DNA of 64,000 nt from Stenotrophomonas humi (lineage in GTDB: Bacteria > Pseudomonadota > Gammaproteobacteria > Xanthomonadales > Xanthomonadaceae), in the NCBI RefSeq assembly GCF_001431415.1, contig NZ_LDJI01000013.1, forward strand, positions 141,677-205,676, read 5' to 3'. This document shows, piece by piece, positions 28,892 through 38,208 of the stretch. Under the pieces are notes generated by a model. The model saw only the letters and a list, made by a program, of their open reading frames with translations. It made no database searches and was not told the origin of the DNA. Position numbers and translations under genes: made by a program. Numbering within the stretch: the first letter of the stretch is position 1; each line of letters starts with the position of its first letter.

Positions 28892-30610
28892 TCAGTTGCG
28901 TGACATGTCCGGGTCACGCACACCCAGCCGGCGCATTTCCAGCACCGTGGGCATGATCGATTCGATCCTTGCATCCACCCGTGCGCGGCTTACGTAATCC
29001 AGCCCCGGCTGCTTGAGCAATGCCTGGAACTGGATCAGGGCCTGTTCCGGACGCCCGTTCAGATAGGCCGCCTCGGCATAGGCCTCGCTGGCGCGGGTGG
29101 GGTCACCGGCAAGTTCGCTGGCGCGGCCGAAACTGCTCTGCAGCACCGGGTCGTCACTGTTCCTGGCCAGCAGCGGCCGCAGCATCGCCTGGGCGCGCTT
29201 GCCGGCGGCTTCGCCGCCCTGCTCATTGAGAACGTTGGCGTAGGTCAATGCCACCGGCCGGCTCTGCGGCAGGCGTTTGAGCAGGGCATCGAAGCGGCGG
29301 TTGGCCTCGGCATGCTGGCCGCTGCGGGATTCGGCCTCGCCCAGTGCCAGCGCGACCCAGAGGTTGTCGGGGTACTCGGACTGCAGCTGCCGCAGCTCCT
29401 GCGCGGCCTGTGCGGTGGCCACGCCGCCGTCGCGCAGGCGGGCGATCGCCACGCCATAGCGCTGTGGGTCGGTCAGGCCGTTCTTCTGGCTGCGCTTGAG
29501 GTTTTCGTACTCGCGCACCAGCTCCGACGGGGTCGGCGCGCTGAGCACGCGCAGGCGTTCACGGGCCCAGTCGAACAGCCCGGTCACGCCACGCGGCAAG
29601 CCGGCATCGGGCAGGGTCAACTGCAGCCCGGCCGGCAGCAGCGGGTTGCCCTGGTTGCCGAGCGGGTCGCGGCTGGTGTCGGGCTCGGACGGGTTGACCC
29701 GCTCCTGGCGGACACCGGTCGGGGTTTGCGTGGTCAGCAGCACCGTATCCTTCTTCATCTGCTCGGCGCGGGCCTTGGCTTCGCTGATGCGGGTGATGTT
29801 GACCGGGTGGGTGCGCAGGAAATCCGGGGTCGAGTAGCCGCCCTGGTTGCCGCGCATGGCGGCGGACATGCGTTCGAAGAAACCTGCCATGGCATCCACG
29901 TCATAACCACTGCGGGCCAGCGTGCGGATGCCCAGGCGGTCGGCTTCGGATTCGTTGGAGCGGGTGTAGTTGATCTGGCGTTGCTGCATCAGCCCCATGC
30001 CGGAGGTGATGGCGGCCATCGTGGCATCGCCGGAGGAGTTGCCGCCGGCCTGCTGCGCGGCGACCACCGCTGCCAGCATCCCCAGCAGGATCGGAATCTG
30101 GTCACGCTGCGCGCGTTCCACGCCGCGCAGCACGTGCTGCTGGGTGACGTGGGCGATTTCGTGGGACAGCACGGCCGCCACTTCGTCCTCGCGTTCGGCC
30201 GTCAGCACCAGCCCGGCGTTCATGCCGATATAGCCGCCCAGCGTGGCGAAGGCGTTGATCTGCCGGTCCTTCATCATGAAGAAGGTGTACTTCTGCTGCG
30301 GCTGGGCGCTGTTGGAGCCCAGTCGTGTGCCCATGGTGCCGAGCCAGTCATTGACCAGCGGGTCGTCCAGCAGGTAGCCGTAGTTGCGCAGCTCACGCAG
30401 CATCATGCCGCCGTACTCGGCCTGCCGGGCCGGGGTCAGCAGCTCGCCCGCCGACGAACCGATGTCTGGCAGTTTGGTGTCGTCGGCGAAGGACGGCGGG
30501 ACGGCCAGGGCCAGGGTGACGGCGGTGGCGAGCAGAAGCGTGCGCAAGCGGTGGCTCCGAAGAAGGCTGGGCGGAGAATGACGGGGAACACAGTAAGCGA
30601 TGTGAAGCAC
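28892..30610 (-). CDS. bepA: BepA-like M48 periplasmic metalloprotease with TPR tail
   Basis: Up to 572 residues. The signal sequence LRTLLLATAVTLALAVPPSFA-DD lies behind a 21-residue extension if the ATG at 30610 is used; a TTG at 30547 preceded by CGGAG would start right at the signal and may be the true start. The zinc site is AAVLSHEIAHVTQQH (HExxH), with the third ligand in NESEADRLGI. A TPR-rich half follows (about residues 390-560). BepA assists or degrades outer-membrane proteins such as LptD in the periplasm. Confidence 0.9.
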   Translation of the reverse strand: MLHIAYCVPRHSPPSLLRSHRLRTLLLATAVTLALAVPPSFADDTKLPDIGSSAGELLTPARQAEYGGMMLRELRNYGYLLDDPLVNDWLGTMGTRLGSNSAQPQQKYTFFMMKDRQINAFATLGGYIGMNAGLVLTAEREDEVAAVLSHEIAHVTQQHVLRGVERAQRDQIPILLGMLAAVVAAQQAGGNSSGDATMAAITSGMGLMQQRQINYTRSNESEADRLGIRTLARSGYDVDAMAGFFERMSAAMRGNQGGYSTPDFLRTHPVNITRISEAKARAEQMKKDTVLLTTQTPTGVRQERVNPSEPDTSRDPLGNQGNPLLPAGLQLTLPDAGLPRGVTGLFDWARERLRVLSAPTPSELVREYENLKRSQKNGLTDPQRYGVAIARLRDGGVATAQAAQELRQLQSEYPDNLWVALALGEAESRSGQHAEANRRFDALLKRLPQSRPVALTYANVLNEQGGEAAGKRAQAMLRPLLARNSDDPVLQSSFGRASELAGDPTRASEAYAEAAYLNGRPEQALIQFQALLKQPGLDYVSRARVDARIESIMPTVLEMRRLGVRDPDMSRN

Positions 30611-30699
30611 AGGTTAATCCGCAGTGTTCTGTTGGTAGCGTCGAAAATCCAGTCGGCCGCTACCATATACAGACATTGTTTCCAGTCAGGAGTTTCCTT

Positions 30700-30993
30700 G
30701 TGAGCAACGAAACCAATGGCGCCGCCGGCGCGCCGGAGATCACCATCTACTCGACCGCCGTCTGCCCGTATTGTGTGGCGGCCAAGAACTTCCTGAAGAG
30801 CAAGGGGCAATCGTGGACCGAGGTGCGCATCGACCTGGACCCGGTCGCGCGCGAAAAGATGATGGCCAGCACCCGCCGCACCAGCGTGCCGCAGATCTTC
30901 GTCGGCGACGTCCACGTGGGTGGCTATGACGACATGATGGCCCTGCATCGTGAAGGCAAGCTGGAGCCGCTGCTGGCCGGGCAGGGCGCATGA
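30700..30993 (+). CDS. grxC: Glutaredoxin 3
   Basis: 97 residues from GTG 30700, with CAGGAG upstream; a TTG at 30676 would add eight residues with no site. Dithiol active site CPYC in YSTAVCPYCVAAKNFL; glutathione-binding TSVPQIF (cis-Pro) and GGYDDMM are intact. Reduces protein disulfides using glutathione. The stop overlaps the next ATG by 4 bases. Confidence 0.95.
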   Translation: MSNETNGAAGAPEITIYSTAVCPYCVAAKNFLKSKGQSWTEVRIDLDPVAREKMMASTRRTSVPQIFVGDVHVGGYDDMMALHREGKLEPLLAGQGA

Positions 30994-31382
30994 GCGAGTC
31001 GACCGACAAGGATCGCCTGGCCGAATTCACCGAATTCCGCCAGCGCATGAACCAGCGCATCCTGGCCGAGCCCAACCAGGTGGTCCGGCGTTTCTTCGCG
31101 CTGGACACCCAGACCTACCAGGCCGGCGCGCTCGACGTGAAGACCAAGGAGCTGCTGGGCCTGGTCGCCTCCATGGTGCTGCGCTGTGACGACTGCATCA
31201 GCTATCACGTGGCCCAGTGCAAGGATGCCGGGGTCAGTCGCGAGGAGTTCTTCGAGACCTTCTCGGTCGGTCTGGTGGTCGGTGGGTCGATCGTCATTCC
31301 GCACCTGCGCCGGGCCGTGGACTTCCTGGACCAGCTCGAAAGCGGCGCGGCCGAAGCCCCGGCCGGGCACGGCCACGGCTGA
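30990..31382 (+). CDS. AhpD-like carboxymuconolactone decarboxylase family protein
   Basis: 130 residues. The AhpD-core motif CxxCxxxH is present as LRCDDCISYHVAQC, with a preceding acidic helix (LDVKTKELLGLVASMV). Such proteins use the Cys pair as a redox or peroxidase-coupling site. Overlap by ATGA with glutaredoxin 3 suggests joint expression and perhaps a thiol-redox link, which is an inference. Confidence 0.88.
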   Translation: MSESTDKDRLAEFTEFRQRMNQRILAEPNQVVRRFFALDTQTYQAGALDVKTKELLGLVASMVLRCDDCISYHVAQCKDAGVSREEFFETFSVGLVVGGSIVIPHLRRAVDFLDQLESGAAEAPAGHGHG

Positions 31383-31401
31383 ACCCAGACCTTGGTCGAG
31401 T

Positions 31402-31446
31402 TTGGGGGCGGGGGCGGGATCAGGCATAATTGACAGTTGAAACTGT
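31402..31446 (+). promoter_or_regulatory. Promoter with a palindromic operator candidate before isocitrate dehydrogenase
   Basis: TTGGGG (31402-31407), 17-base spacer, CATAAT (31425-31430). A perfect palindrome ACAGTTGAAACTGT (31433-31446) would cover the predicted transcription start, placed as a repressor site would be. The ATG is at 31520. Confidence 0.45.
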
Positions 31447-31519
31447 TTACAACGCGCCGGAATCCGGGCACCCCGCCGGACGGGCGCTTTCTCTCCTCCC
31501 TGTTCGGAACACCAAGAAA

Positions 31520-32524
31520 ATGACGCAGACAATCACCGTCATCCGCGGCGATGGCATCGGCCCGGAAATCATGGACGCAACCCTGTTCGTGCTGGACAAG
31601 CTCGGCACCGGGCTGCAGTACGAATACGCCGATGCGGGTCTGGTCGCGCTGGAAAAGCACGGTGAACTGATCCCGGCGACCACGCTGGATTCGATCAAGA
31701 AGAACAAGGTCGCCCTGAAGAGCCCGCTGACCACTCCGGTCGGTGGCGGTTTCAGCTCGATCAATGTGGCCCTGCGCCGCCAGTTCGACCTGTACGCCAA
31801 CGTGCGTCCGGCCATCTCGTTCCCGAACACCAAGTCGCGCTACGAGAACATCGACATGATCACGGTGCGTGAGAACACCGAAGGCGCCTACCTGGCCGAA
31901 GGCCAGGAAGTGTCCGCCGACGGCGAGACCGCGTTCTCCGGCACCCGCATCACCCGCAAGGGCTCCGAGCGCATCGTGCGTTACGCCTTCGAGCTGGCCA
32001 AGAGCACCGGCCGCAAGAAGGTCACCGCCGTGCACAAGGCCAACATCATCAAGTCGACCTCCGGCCTGTTCCTGGACGTCGCCCGTGAAGTCGCCGCGCG
32101 TTACCCGGAAATCGAATTCCAGGAAATGATCGTCGACAACGCCTGCATGCAGCTGGTGATGCGCCCGGAGCAGTTCGACATCCTGGTCACCACCAACCTG
32201 TTCGGCGACATCATCTCCGACCTGTGTGCGGGTCTGGTCGGCGGCCTGGGTCTGGCCCCGGGTGCCAACATCGGCGCTGAAGCAGCCATCTTCGAAGCCG
32301 TGCACGGCACCGCGCCGGACATCGCTGGCCAGGGCAAGGCCAATCCGGTCGCGCTGATGCTGGCAGCAGCACAGATGCTGGATCACGTTGAGCAGCCGCA
32401 GAACGCCGAGCGCCTGCGCAAGGCCATCGTTGCCACGATGGAAGCCAAGGATTCGCTGACCGGCGATCTCGGCGGCACCGGCACCACCATGAGCTTCGCC
32501 CAGGCCATTGCCAGCCGCATCTGA
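31520..32524 (+). CDS. NAD-type isocitrate dehydrogenase
   Basis: 334 residues from the ATG at 31520. Member of the isocitrate/isopropylmalate dehydrogenase family: MTQTITVIRGDGIGPEIMDA start, substrate loop SSINVALRRQFDLYANVRP, TVRENTEGAYLAEG and catalytic region NLFGDIISDLCAGLVGG, then HGTAPDIAGQGKANP near the cofactor site. The length (334) and sequence fit the short, homodimeric NAD-dependent type rather than the ~416-residue NADP enzyme Icd of E. coli. It acts in the TCA cycle. Confidence 0.92.
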   Translation: MTQTITVIRGDGIGPEIMDATLFVLDKLGTGLQYEYADAGLVALEKHGELIPATTLDSIKKNKVALKSPLTTPVGGGFSSINVALRRQFDLYANVRPAISFPNTKSRYENIDMITVRENTEGAYLAEGQEVSADGETAFSGTRITRKGSERIVRYAFELAKSTGRKKVTAVHKANIIKSTSGLFLDVAREVAARYPEIEFQEMIVDNACMQLVMRPEQFDILVTTNLFGDIISDLCAGLVGGLGLAPGANIGAEAAIFEAVHGTAPDIAGQGKANPVALMLAAAQMLDHVEQPQNAERLRKAIVATMEAKDSLTGDLGGTGTTMSFAQAIASRI

Positions 32525-32553
32525 TCGCGCCTGTCACCGCCAGAAGCACACGA

Positions 32554-32583
32554 AACGGAGCGCGCAGGCGCTCCGTTTTTTTG
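32554..32583 (+). terminator. Rho-independent terminator of isocitrate dehydrogenase
   Basis: AACGGAGCGC / GCGCTCCGTT stem followed by a run of seven T, 30 bases after the stop. Confidence 0.9.
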
Positions 32584-32620
32584 CGCCTCTGCATCATCCC
32601 TTTGGGTGCGCCACGATGTT

Positions 32621-32653
32621 GCTCCCTGCCTTCTGCCACGCAAAGGGGAGGGC
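32621..32653. repeat. Interspersed palindrome, copy C (degenerate)
   Basis: CTCCCTGCCTTCTGC, CAC, GCAAAGGGGAGGG: imperfect version of the element at 12935. It lies between two terminators. Confidence 0.4.
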
Positions 32654-32690
32654 GGGGCTGTTCGAGCTGAGTTCTCGACGCCATAAGTAG

Positions 32691-32716
32691 AAAGGGCGCC
32701 TGACGGCGCCCTTTCT
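32691..32716 (-). terminator. Terminator of the Bax inhibitor-1 gene
   Basis: GAAAGGGCGCC / GGCGCCCTTTC stem 20 bases past the stop. On the minus strand it is followed by TACTTATGG, so the T tract is weak; the plus direction has TTTCTTT. Confidence 0.6.
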
Positions 32717-32735
32717 TTCCGGCATCACATCAACC

Positions 32736-33497
32736 TCAGTTGCGCGACTGCAACTTCGACAGCAGGCGCAGGAACTCGAGGTACAGCCACACCAGCGTGA
32801 CCATCAGGCCGAACGCGCCGTACCACTCCATGTACTTCGGTGCGCCGGCTTCCACGCCGCTTTCGATGAAGTCGAAATCCAGCACCAGGTTCAGTGCCGC
32901 GATCACCACCACGAACAGGCTGAAGCCAATGCCGATCAGGCCTGATTCGTGGATGAAGGGGATCTGGATGTTGAACATGCCCAGTACGATGGTCGCCAGG
33001 TACACCAGCGCGATGCCGCCGGTTGCAGCCACAACGCCAAGCTTGAAGTTCTCGGTGGCTTTGATCAGCCCGCTGCGGTAGGCGAACAGCAGTGCGAACA
33101 GCGTGCCGAAGGTCAGGATCACCGCCTGGAACACGATGCCGTTGAAGCGGGCTTCGTAGATGGCCGAGATCGAACCCAGGAAAAAACCTTCAGCCAGCGC
33201 ATACAGCGGCGCGCTGACCGGGGCCCAGGTCTTCTTGAAGATGGTCACCAGCGACAGGATGAAGCCGACGATCAAGCCGCCCCACAGATACAGGCGGCCG
33301 GCGGCGGCCAGCTCACCGCTGTCGGTGAGCGTGTTGTTCCAGGCGAAAGCGGCCGTGATCACCGCAAGCAGCAACAGGATGCTGGTCTTGCTGACGGTGC
33401 CGTTGATGGTCATTGCATCGGCGCCGCGTGAGACCACGCTGCCGCTGCCAAGATCGAGGAAGGTAGATTCGGAAAGGGCTGGATTGCCGCTGCGCAT
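32736..33497 (-). CDS. Bax inhibitor-1 / YccA family membrane protein
   Basis: 253 residues from the ATG at 33497, which is preceded by GGAG; an ATG four codons earlier is an alternative. Six or seven transmembrane helices start at about residue 40. Conserved Bax inhibitor-1 segments are visible (LAEGFFLGSISAIYEARFNGIVFQA cut here as family motifs GFFLGSISA and VLDFDFIE). YccA in E. coli modulates FtsH; other relatives leak calcium. Function here is assigned by family only. Confidence 0.88.
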   Translation of the reverse strand: MRSGNPALSESTFLDLGSGSVVSRGADAMTINGTVSKTSILLLLAVITAAFAWNNTLTDSGELAAAGRLYLWGGLIVGFILSLVTIFKKTWAPVSAPLYALAEGFFLGSISAIYEARFNGIVFQAVILTFGTLFALLFAYRSGLIKATENFKLGVVAATGGIALVYLATIVLGMFNIQIPFIHESGLIGIGFSLFVVVIAALNLVLDFDFIESGVEAGAPKYMEWYGAFGLMVTLVWLYLEFLRLLSKLQSRN

Positions 33498-33571
33498 GCC
33501 GTGCTCCATGGCGGGTTGTGAAGAGGTACAGCGCAAAAGCATACCCGCATCCATCGAAGTGAAAATTGTCG

Positions 33572-33600
33572 TTGACAGATTCGGCCGCAGTTCCGACAAT
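33572..33600 (+). promoter_or_regulatory. Promoter of the tRNA-Pro/Arg/His cluster
   Basis: Perfect TTGACA (33572-33577), 17-base spacer, GACAAT (33595-33600), 36 bases before tRNA-Pro. Confidence 0.75.
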
Positions 33601-33636
33601 AGTCGACTTCGCGGGGTAACCCGAGAGATTCACCGC

Positions 33637-33713
33637 CGGGGTATAGCGCAGTCTGGTAGCGCGCCTGCTTTGGGAGCAGGATGTCGGGGGTTCGAATCCC
33701 TCTACCCCGACCA
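33637..33713 (+). tRNA. tRNA-Pro(UGG)
   Basis: 77 bases with encoded CCA. The acceptor CGGGGTA pairs with TACCCCG; anticodon loop TTTGGGA gives anticodon TGG; T arm GGGGGTTCGAATCCC. Confidence 0.97.
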
Positions 33714-33758
33714 TCCGATGCACTCAATGCGCGTTGGATTGCGACAATCCGGTTCAGA

Positions 33759-33835
33759 GCGCCCGTAGCTCAACTGGATAGAGCACCGGCCTTCTAAGCC
33801 GGCGGTTACAGGTTCGATTCCTGTCGGGCGCGCCA
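33759..33835 (+). tRNA. tRNA-Arg(UCU)
   Basis: 77 bases with CCA. Acceptor GCGCCCG / CGGGCGC; anticodon loop CTTCTAA, anticodon TCT, which reads AGA/AGG. Confidence 0.97.
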
Positions 33836-33870
33836 ATTGGTGCAAGCGGTAGGTAAGTTGTTTTTCAGTG

Positions 33871-33947
33871 GTGGCTGTAGCTCAGTTGGTTAGAGTACCG
33901 GATTGTGATTCCGGTGGTCGGGGGTTCGAATCCCCTCAGCCACCCCA
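33871..33947 (+). tRNA. tRNA-His(GUG)
   Basis: 77 bases with CCA. Acceptor GTGGCTG / CAGCCAC; anticodon loop TTGTGAT, anticodon GTG. A G at 33870 can serve as the G-1 residue that marks tRNA-His, opposite discriminator C. Confidence 0.97.
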
Positions 33948-33982
33948 CTGAACAAAAAGAAACAACGGTGTGAAATCCGGGG

Positions 33983-34011
33983 TTTCAAAAAAAAGAAGGG
34001 TGCGGTAAGAT
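33983..34011 (+). promoter_or_regulatory. Candidate promoter of the first tRNA-Lys gene
   Basis: TTTCAA (33983-33988), 17 bases, TAAGAT (34006-34011), with the tRNA starting 18 bases later. Confidence 0.5.
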
Positions 34012-34028
34012 TCGCCTCCTGATTTTCA

Positions 34029-34104
34029 GGGCTGTTAGCTCAGTTGGTAGAGCAGTTGACTCTTAATCAATAGGTCCAAGGTTCGAATCCTTGACAGCCC
34101 ACCA
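34029..34104 (+). tRNA. tRNA-Lys(CUU), copy 1
   Basis: 76 bases with CCA. Acceptor GGGCTGT / ACAGCCC; anticodon loop CTCTTAA, anticodon CTT. Identical to the copy at 34217. Confidence 0.96.
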
Positions 34105-34110
34105 AATCAA

Positions 34111-34143
34111 AAAGCCAGCAAAGCAATTTGCTGGCTTTTTCCT
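34111..34143 (+). terminator. Terminator after tRNA-Lys copy 1
   Basis: AAAGCCAGCA / TGCTGGCTTT stem followed by TTCCTTTTT. Confidence 0.88.
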
Positions 34144-34216
34144 TTTTATGTAAGCCCGGTGTTTTGGGGCTGGTGCGGAAATCGCCTCACGGGTAGAATC
34201 CGAACCCAGAGTTTCA

Positions 34217-34292
34217 GGGCTGTTAGCTCAGTTGGTAGAGCAGTTGACTCTTAATCAATAGGTCCAAGGTTCGAATCCTTGACAGCCCACCA
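34217..34292 (+). tRNA. tRNA-Lys(CUU), copy 2
   Basis: Same 76-base sequence as copy 1, with a different upstream spacer (TAGAAT at 34194 as a possible -10). Recent gene duplication is the simplest reading. Confidence 0.96.
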
Positions 34293-34298
34293 GTTTGA

Positions 34299-34326
34299 AG
34301 CCATCGGAGCGATCCGGTGGCTTTTC
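34299..34326 (+). terminator. Terminator after tRNA-Lys copy 2
   Basis: AGCCATCGG / CCGGTGGCT (one G-T pair) followed by TTTTCTTT. Confidence 0.7.
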
Positions 34327-34395
34327 TTTATCCGCCATGCTGTCGGCTTCCGCTTTGCGGACGTGCCTGCAACAATGGCGACCTGAACCGGCTTT

Positions 34396-34480
<85 letters not shown>

Positions 34481-34658
34481 TTGCCCGGTCCTCTCTGCCC
34501 GCCCTGGGCGTTCCTTGATGTCATTGCCTGCCCGCCACTGCTGGCGGTGACGGGCGATATCGGCCAAACTAAAGGGCTGCGGCGCAGACCCGCTTACTCA
34601 CAACCGTTTCAACCATCACATCGTGCCGGGGCAGATGCCTCCGGTGGCAGGAGTCCAC

Positions 34659-35954
34659 ATGCAAGCTTCGATCGAATCCACCGGCAACCTGGAACGCCGC
34701 CTGAGCTTCTCGCTGCCGGAAGACCGTCTGCAGAGCCACATCAATGGCCGTCTGGGCGAAATCTCGCGTACCGCACGGATCAAGGGCTTCCGCCCTGGCA
34801 AGGTGCCGGCCAAGGTGATCGAACAGCGTTTCGGGCCGCAGGTGCGCGCCGAGGCGATGGACGGCCTGCTGCGTGAAACCTTCGATGCCGCCCTGCGCGA
34901 GCATGAGCTGCGTATTGCCGGCAACCCGCGCATCGACAAGGCCGGCGAAGGCGAATTCGACTTCGTGGCCACCGTCGAACTGATCCCGGACTTCGGCGAC
35001 GTCGACGTCACCAAGCTGACCGTGGTGCGCCACACCGCTGAAATCAGCGATGCCGACATCGATCAGATGATCACCAACCTGCGCCAGCAGCGTCGCACCT
35101 GGAAGCCGGTCACCCGTGGCGCCCAGGAAGGCGATCTGGTTGGCCTGGAGACCTGGTCGCAGGCCGGCGATGAGCGTCTGCCGCCGGAAGGCAGCGAGAA
35201 GGGCACCATCATCATCGGCCAGGGCATGATGTTCGAGCAGATCGAGCAGGGCCTGATCGGCCTGGCCAAGGGCGAGGAAAAGACGCTGGACGTCGAGTTC
35301 CCGGCTGACTGGCGCGTGCCGGCGCTGGCCGGCAAGACGGTCCAGGTGACGGTCAAGGTCACCGAGGTTTCCGAAGAGGAAATCCCGGAAGTGGACGCTG
35401 CCTTCATCAAGAGCTTCGGCGTGAAGAACGGTGATGTGGAGCAGTTCCGTGCCGACATCCGTTCCAACCTGGAGCGCGAGCTCAAGGGCGCGCTGATGAA
35501 CCGCCTGCGCCGCGAAGTGGGTGAGCAGCTGATCGCCGCCTATTCCTCGGTCGAACTGCCGCCGCGTCTGGTCGAGAACGAAGCCCGTTCGATGCTGGCC
35601 CAGCAGGTGGAAGCCATCCGCCGCCAGGGTGGCAACCCGGGCCAGGTCCCGGCCGATGCCCATGAAGGCTTCAAGGACGCCGCTGCCAAGCGCGTGCTGG
35701 TCGGCCTGCTGGTCGGTGAAGTGGCCCGCAAGAACGAGCTGCGCCTGGATCCCAAGCGTCTGAACGAAACCATGCGCCTGATCGCTTCCACCTACGAAGA
35801 GCCGGACCAGGTCATTGAGATGTACCGCAATGATCCCCAGCTTATGGCTGGCCTGCAGAACCGCGTGATGGAAGAGCAGGTCATCGACTGGATCGCCGAG
35901 CGTGCACAGCACACCGAGCAGGCGCTGTCGTTCCAGGAAGCCATCCGCCAGTAA
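34659..35954 (+). CDS. tig: Trigger factor
   Basis: 431 residues from ATG 34659, with GCAGGAG upstream; the earlier in-frame start at 34623 lacks one. Ribosome-bound chaperone and prolyl isomerase. The ribosome-binding signature is [17 protein letters not shown] (about residues 43-59), the FKBP-type domain spans about 150-240 (GDLVGLETW to [10 protein letters not shown]), and the C-terminal helical arms follow. It is first in tig-clpP-clpX-lon; a GC hairpin separates it from clpP. Confidence 0.97.
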   Translation: MQASIESTGNLERRLSFSLPEDRLQSHINGRLGEISRTARIKGFRPGKVPAKVIEQRFGPQVRAEAMDGLLRETFDAALREHELRIAGNPRIDKAGEGEFDFVATVELIPDFGDVDVTKLTVVRHTAEISDADIDQMITNLRQQRRTWKPVTRGAQEGDLVGLETWSQAGDERLPPEGSEKGTIIIGQGMMFEQIEQGLIGLAKGEEKTLDVEFPADWRVPALAGKTVQVTVKVTEVSEEEIPEVDAAFIKSFGVKNGDVEQFRADIRSNLERELKGALMNRLRREVGEQLIAAYSSVELPPRLVENEARSMLAQQVEAIRRQGGNPGQVPADAHEGFKDAAAKRVLVGLLVGEVARKNELRLDPKRLNETMRLIASTYEEPDQVIEMYRNDPQLMAGLQNRVMEEQVIDWIAERAQHTEQALSFQEAIRQ

Positions 35955-35970
35955 TCGGCGGGCGTTACGT

Positions 35971-35990
35971 CCCCGCGCTTCGGCGCGGGG
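35971..35990. repeat. Hairpin between tig and clpP
   Basis: CCCCGCGC TTCG GCGCGGGG, a very stable tetraloop hairpin without a T run. It may attenuate or stabilise the tig transcript rather than fully terminate. Confidence 0.6.
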
Positions 35991-36021
35991 TGTGTCCTCC
36001 CAAGAATAGGTGCCTCACGAA

Positions 36022-36648
36022 ATGGACAACCGAACCAAAGCATTGAACATGGTTCCGATGGTGGTCGAGCAGACCAGCCGCGGCGAGCGCGCCTATGACA
36101 TCTATTCGCGCCTGCTCAAGGAGCGCCTGATTTTCCTCGTCGGTCCCATCGACGATCACATGGCGAACCTGGTGGTGGCGCAGCTGTTGTTCCTTGAGTC
36201 GGAAAATCCGGAAAAGGAAATCAGCATCTACATCAACTCGCCTGGTGGCGTGGTCACCGCTGGCATGGCGATCTACGACACCATGCAGTACATCAAGCCG
36301 GACGTGAGCACCACCTGCATCGGCCAGGCTGCCTCGATGGGCGCACTGCTGCTGTCTGCCGGTGCGCCGGGCAAGCGTTATGCGCTGCCGAACTCGCGGG
36401 TGATGATCCACCAGCCGCTGGGCGGCTACCAGGGCCAGGCCACGGATATCGACATCCATGCCCGTGAAATCCTCACCCTGCGTTCGCGCCTGAATGAGGT
36501 GATGGCCAAGCACACCGGCCAGCCGTTGGAGGTCATCGCGCGCGATACCGAGCGTGACAACTTCAAGAGCGCAGCCGAGGCCGTGGCTTATGGTCTGGTG
36601 GACCAGGTGCTGGAGCGCCGTCCGGAAGAGTCGATCCAGCCGTCCTGA
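36022..36648 (+). CDS. clpP: ATP-dependent Clp protease proteolytic subunit
   Basis: 208 residues from ATG 36022 ([21 protein letters not shown]); a GTG four codons earlier is possible. Serine protease chamber with Ser in [11 protein letters not shown] and His in VMIHQPLGG, and Asp in the DIHAREIL helix region. The N-terminal propeptide-like stretch before MVPMVVEQ is short, as usual. It partners ClpX, encoded next. Confidence 0.97.
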   Translation: MDNRTKALNMVPMVVEQTSRGERAYDIYSRLLKERLIFLVGPIDDHMANLVVAQLLFLESENPEKEISIYINSPGGVVTAGMAIYDTMQYIKPDVSTTCIGQAASMGALLLSAGAPGKRYALPNSRVMIHQPLGGYQGQATDIDIHAREILTLRSRLNEVMAKHTGQPLEVIARDTERDNFKSAAEAVAYGLVDQVLERRPEESIQPS

Positions 36649-36774
36649 TGGCGCAAGTGGCCGAAAGTACGGCATTTTTTGCAGGGTCGGAACGGGACTG
36701 ATGTCCCTCCGGCCCTGTGCTATTCTCGAATTCGAACCCCCTGATCAGAGGGGGAGCAACTGGGTAAGCGAAGC

Positions 36775-38064
<1,290 letters not shown>

Positions 38065-38124
38065 GCCTGCAGCAGCCGGGCATGAATTGGGCTGTTGCCT
38101 GTTCACGTTCAGCTTCCAGCGCCT

Positions 38125-38175
38125 CTTGCAACACCTCGCCGATGGCCCCATAACGGGGCCATCGGCTTTTTTATT
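38125..38175 (+). promoter_or_regulatory. Sigma-32 type promoter of lon embedded in a terminator-like inverted repeat
   Basis: CTTGCAA (38125-38131), 14-base spacer, CCCCATAA (38146-38153) fits the heat-shock sigma-32 consensus (CTTGAAA, 13-15 bases, CCCCATNT). The -10 box is the loop side of a perfect repeat CCGATGGCCCC / GGGGCCATCGG (38139-38165) followed by TTTTTTATTT, which looks like the clpX terminator. Confidence 0.75.
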
Positions 38176-38208
38176 TGGCCCTTCCTGATACCTGCGGAGC
38201 CCGCCCCC

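Noticed and set aside
33410..33723. Small minus-strand frames over tRNA-Pro
   Set aside because: Antisense of a tRNA gene and its promoter.
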